Below are positions 63,593 to 64,000 of a stretch of DNA of 64,000 nt, piece by piece. A model generated the notes under the pieces. That model was not told the DNA's origin. It ran no database searches and saw only the letters and a list, made by a program, of their open reading frames with translations. The position numbers were made by a program, and so were the translations under genes. Source of the DNA: RBG-16-64-13 sp963718375. Lineage in GTDB: Bacteria; Actinomycetota; Thermoleophilia; RBG-16-64-13. How positions within the stretch are numbered: the first letter of the stretch is position 1; the number at the start of each line of letters is the position of its first letter. Location of the stretch: positions 806,001-870,000 of the forward strand of contig CAVQZD010000005.1 in the NCBI GenBank assembly GCA_963718375.1. Direction: 5' to 3'.

Positions 63593-64000
63593 GGTGCCAC
63601 CTCGGTGGTCGGCACCGCGCGGGCGCCGCGGTAGGCCGCTCATCTCGAGCAGATAGTCGGTGGTCGGCTGCGTCGTGCGCACCAGGGTCTGGGGATAGAG
63701 CCCGATCCATAGGATCACCACGACACACGCCACGAACATCACGACCTCGCGCACTGACAAGGCCCAGTGGGCGCCGGACGCTTCGCCCTCAACCGGCTTG
63801 GGCCCGCGGCCATGGAAGACCCGCTGTATCAGCCACAGGGAGTACACGGTCGCCGCGACCAGCCCGAGAGCGGCGATGATGGCAGCCGGTCGGTTCACCT
63901 GGAACGTACCCAGGAGTATCAGGAATTCAGCGACGAAGTTCCCCAGTCCCGGGAGTCCCAAGGCTGCCATCGCCAAGAACATCCCAAAGCCCCCCAGGCG
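63593..64000 (-). CDS. nuoM: NADH-quinone oxidoreductase subunit M, C-terminal part
   Basis: The gene enters from the right edge. The visible C-terminal residues include ALGLPGLGNFVAEFLILLG and the helix pair ending VVMFVACVVVILWIGLYPQT, standard for NuoM. The frame shows no stop before the nuoN start and runs in phase into it through about 19 extra residues (GLPRRPRGADHRGG). Either a real nuoM-nuoN fusion exists or a nearby TGA (63640-63642, other frame) was lost to an indel. The true end is therefore uncertain. Confidence 0.82.

Noticed and set aside
62357..63982. 541-residue frame reading through nuoM and nuoN
   Set aside because: Beyond about 63340 it reads the wrong frame of nuoN (Arg/Gly/Pro-rich); only its first part is real protein.
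1..64000. CRISPR arrays, tRNA/rRNA genes, insertion sequences, prophage
   Set aside because: I saw no regularly spaced repeats, cloverleaf sequences, transposase or phage motifs on either strand, though small RNA genes could escape a by-eye search.

Overview
The window is high-GC DNA with an actinobacterial look: frequent GTG and TTG starts, lipoproteins with Thr/Pro-rich stalks, a MoxR-DUF58-DUF4129 operon, a VanW/YoaR protein and a nuo complex I end. Several enzymes point to an anaerobic lifestyle: a DMSO-reductase-family molybdoenzyme pair resembling pyrogallol-phloroglucinol transhydroxylase, indolepyruvate:ferredoxin oxidoreductase, ADP-forming acyl-CoA synthetase and a corrinoid methyltransferase system. 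I infer an uncultured, deep-branching anaerobic or facultative Actinobacteriota member. The exact lineage cannot be read from the sequence.

Layout. (1) 1-11.1 kb, minus strand, is probably one long operon. A branched-chain-amino-acid-type ABC importer (LivH, a LivM-LivG-LivF triple fusion, a binding lipoprotein) is followed by a corrinoid protein and a UroD-type methyltransferase. Then come an Fe-S-flavoprotein-like FMN protein, an EthD-like protein, a ferredoxin, an AprA/FrdA-like flavoprotein and the start of a possible DAPG-hydrolase-like gene. (2) 11.2-33 kb is a plant-glycan or glycoside island: galT-galK, a MerR/TetR hybrid regulator, a HAD mutase, GH3, an SGNH hydrolase, an MBL hydrolase, two paralogous lipoprotein esterases, GH78 rhamnosidase, GH43, GH2 and a ribose-type ABC importer. 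Most genes here are interrupted by single-base frameshifts. (3) 33.3-46.7 kb has a small lipoprotein, a BKACE-dehydrogenase-cupin operon, an LVIVD protein-ACD-iorA-iorB operon under a FadR-type regulator, the transhydroxylase-like AthLS pair and a MarR regulator. (4) 47-51.6 kb is the MoxR operon plus a DUF1269-like protein. (5) 51.6-56 kb holds an SDR, an OFA-type MFS transporter, a crotonase-fold hydrolase and a ketopantoate-reductase-like protein. (6) 56-64 kb has a two-component system, a Thr/Pro-rich envelope protein, an FdnI-like cytochrome b, a VanW protein and nuoN/nuoM.

How the parts could work together (inference): secreted glycosidases and esterases release aglycones and sugars from plant phenolic glycosides, and the two ABC systems import products. 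The methyltransferase and corrinoid protein would demethylate methoxyl groups, and the AthLS pair would isomerise pyrogallol to phloroglucinol. An SDR reductase, one of three candidate C-C hydrolases, a 3-hydroxyacid dehydrogenase and a BKACE lyase would carry the ring carbon to acetoacetate and CoA esters. ACD and IorAB would handle acyl-CoA/ATP and ferredoxin. Each enzyme call is a family-level reading; the joined pathway is a hypothesis.

Quality: about 23 reading-frame breaks were found, most at 11.9-32.7 kb and several in homopolymer runs. They affect housekeeping genes too (nuoN, iorB, the acyl-CoA synthetase), so sequence error is more likely than true gene decay. Broken genes are therefore annotated as CDS spanning the frameshift.
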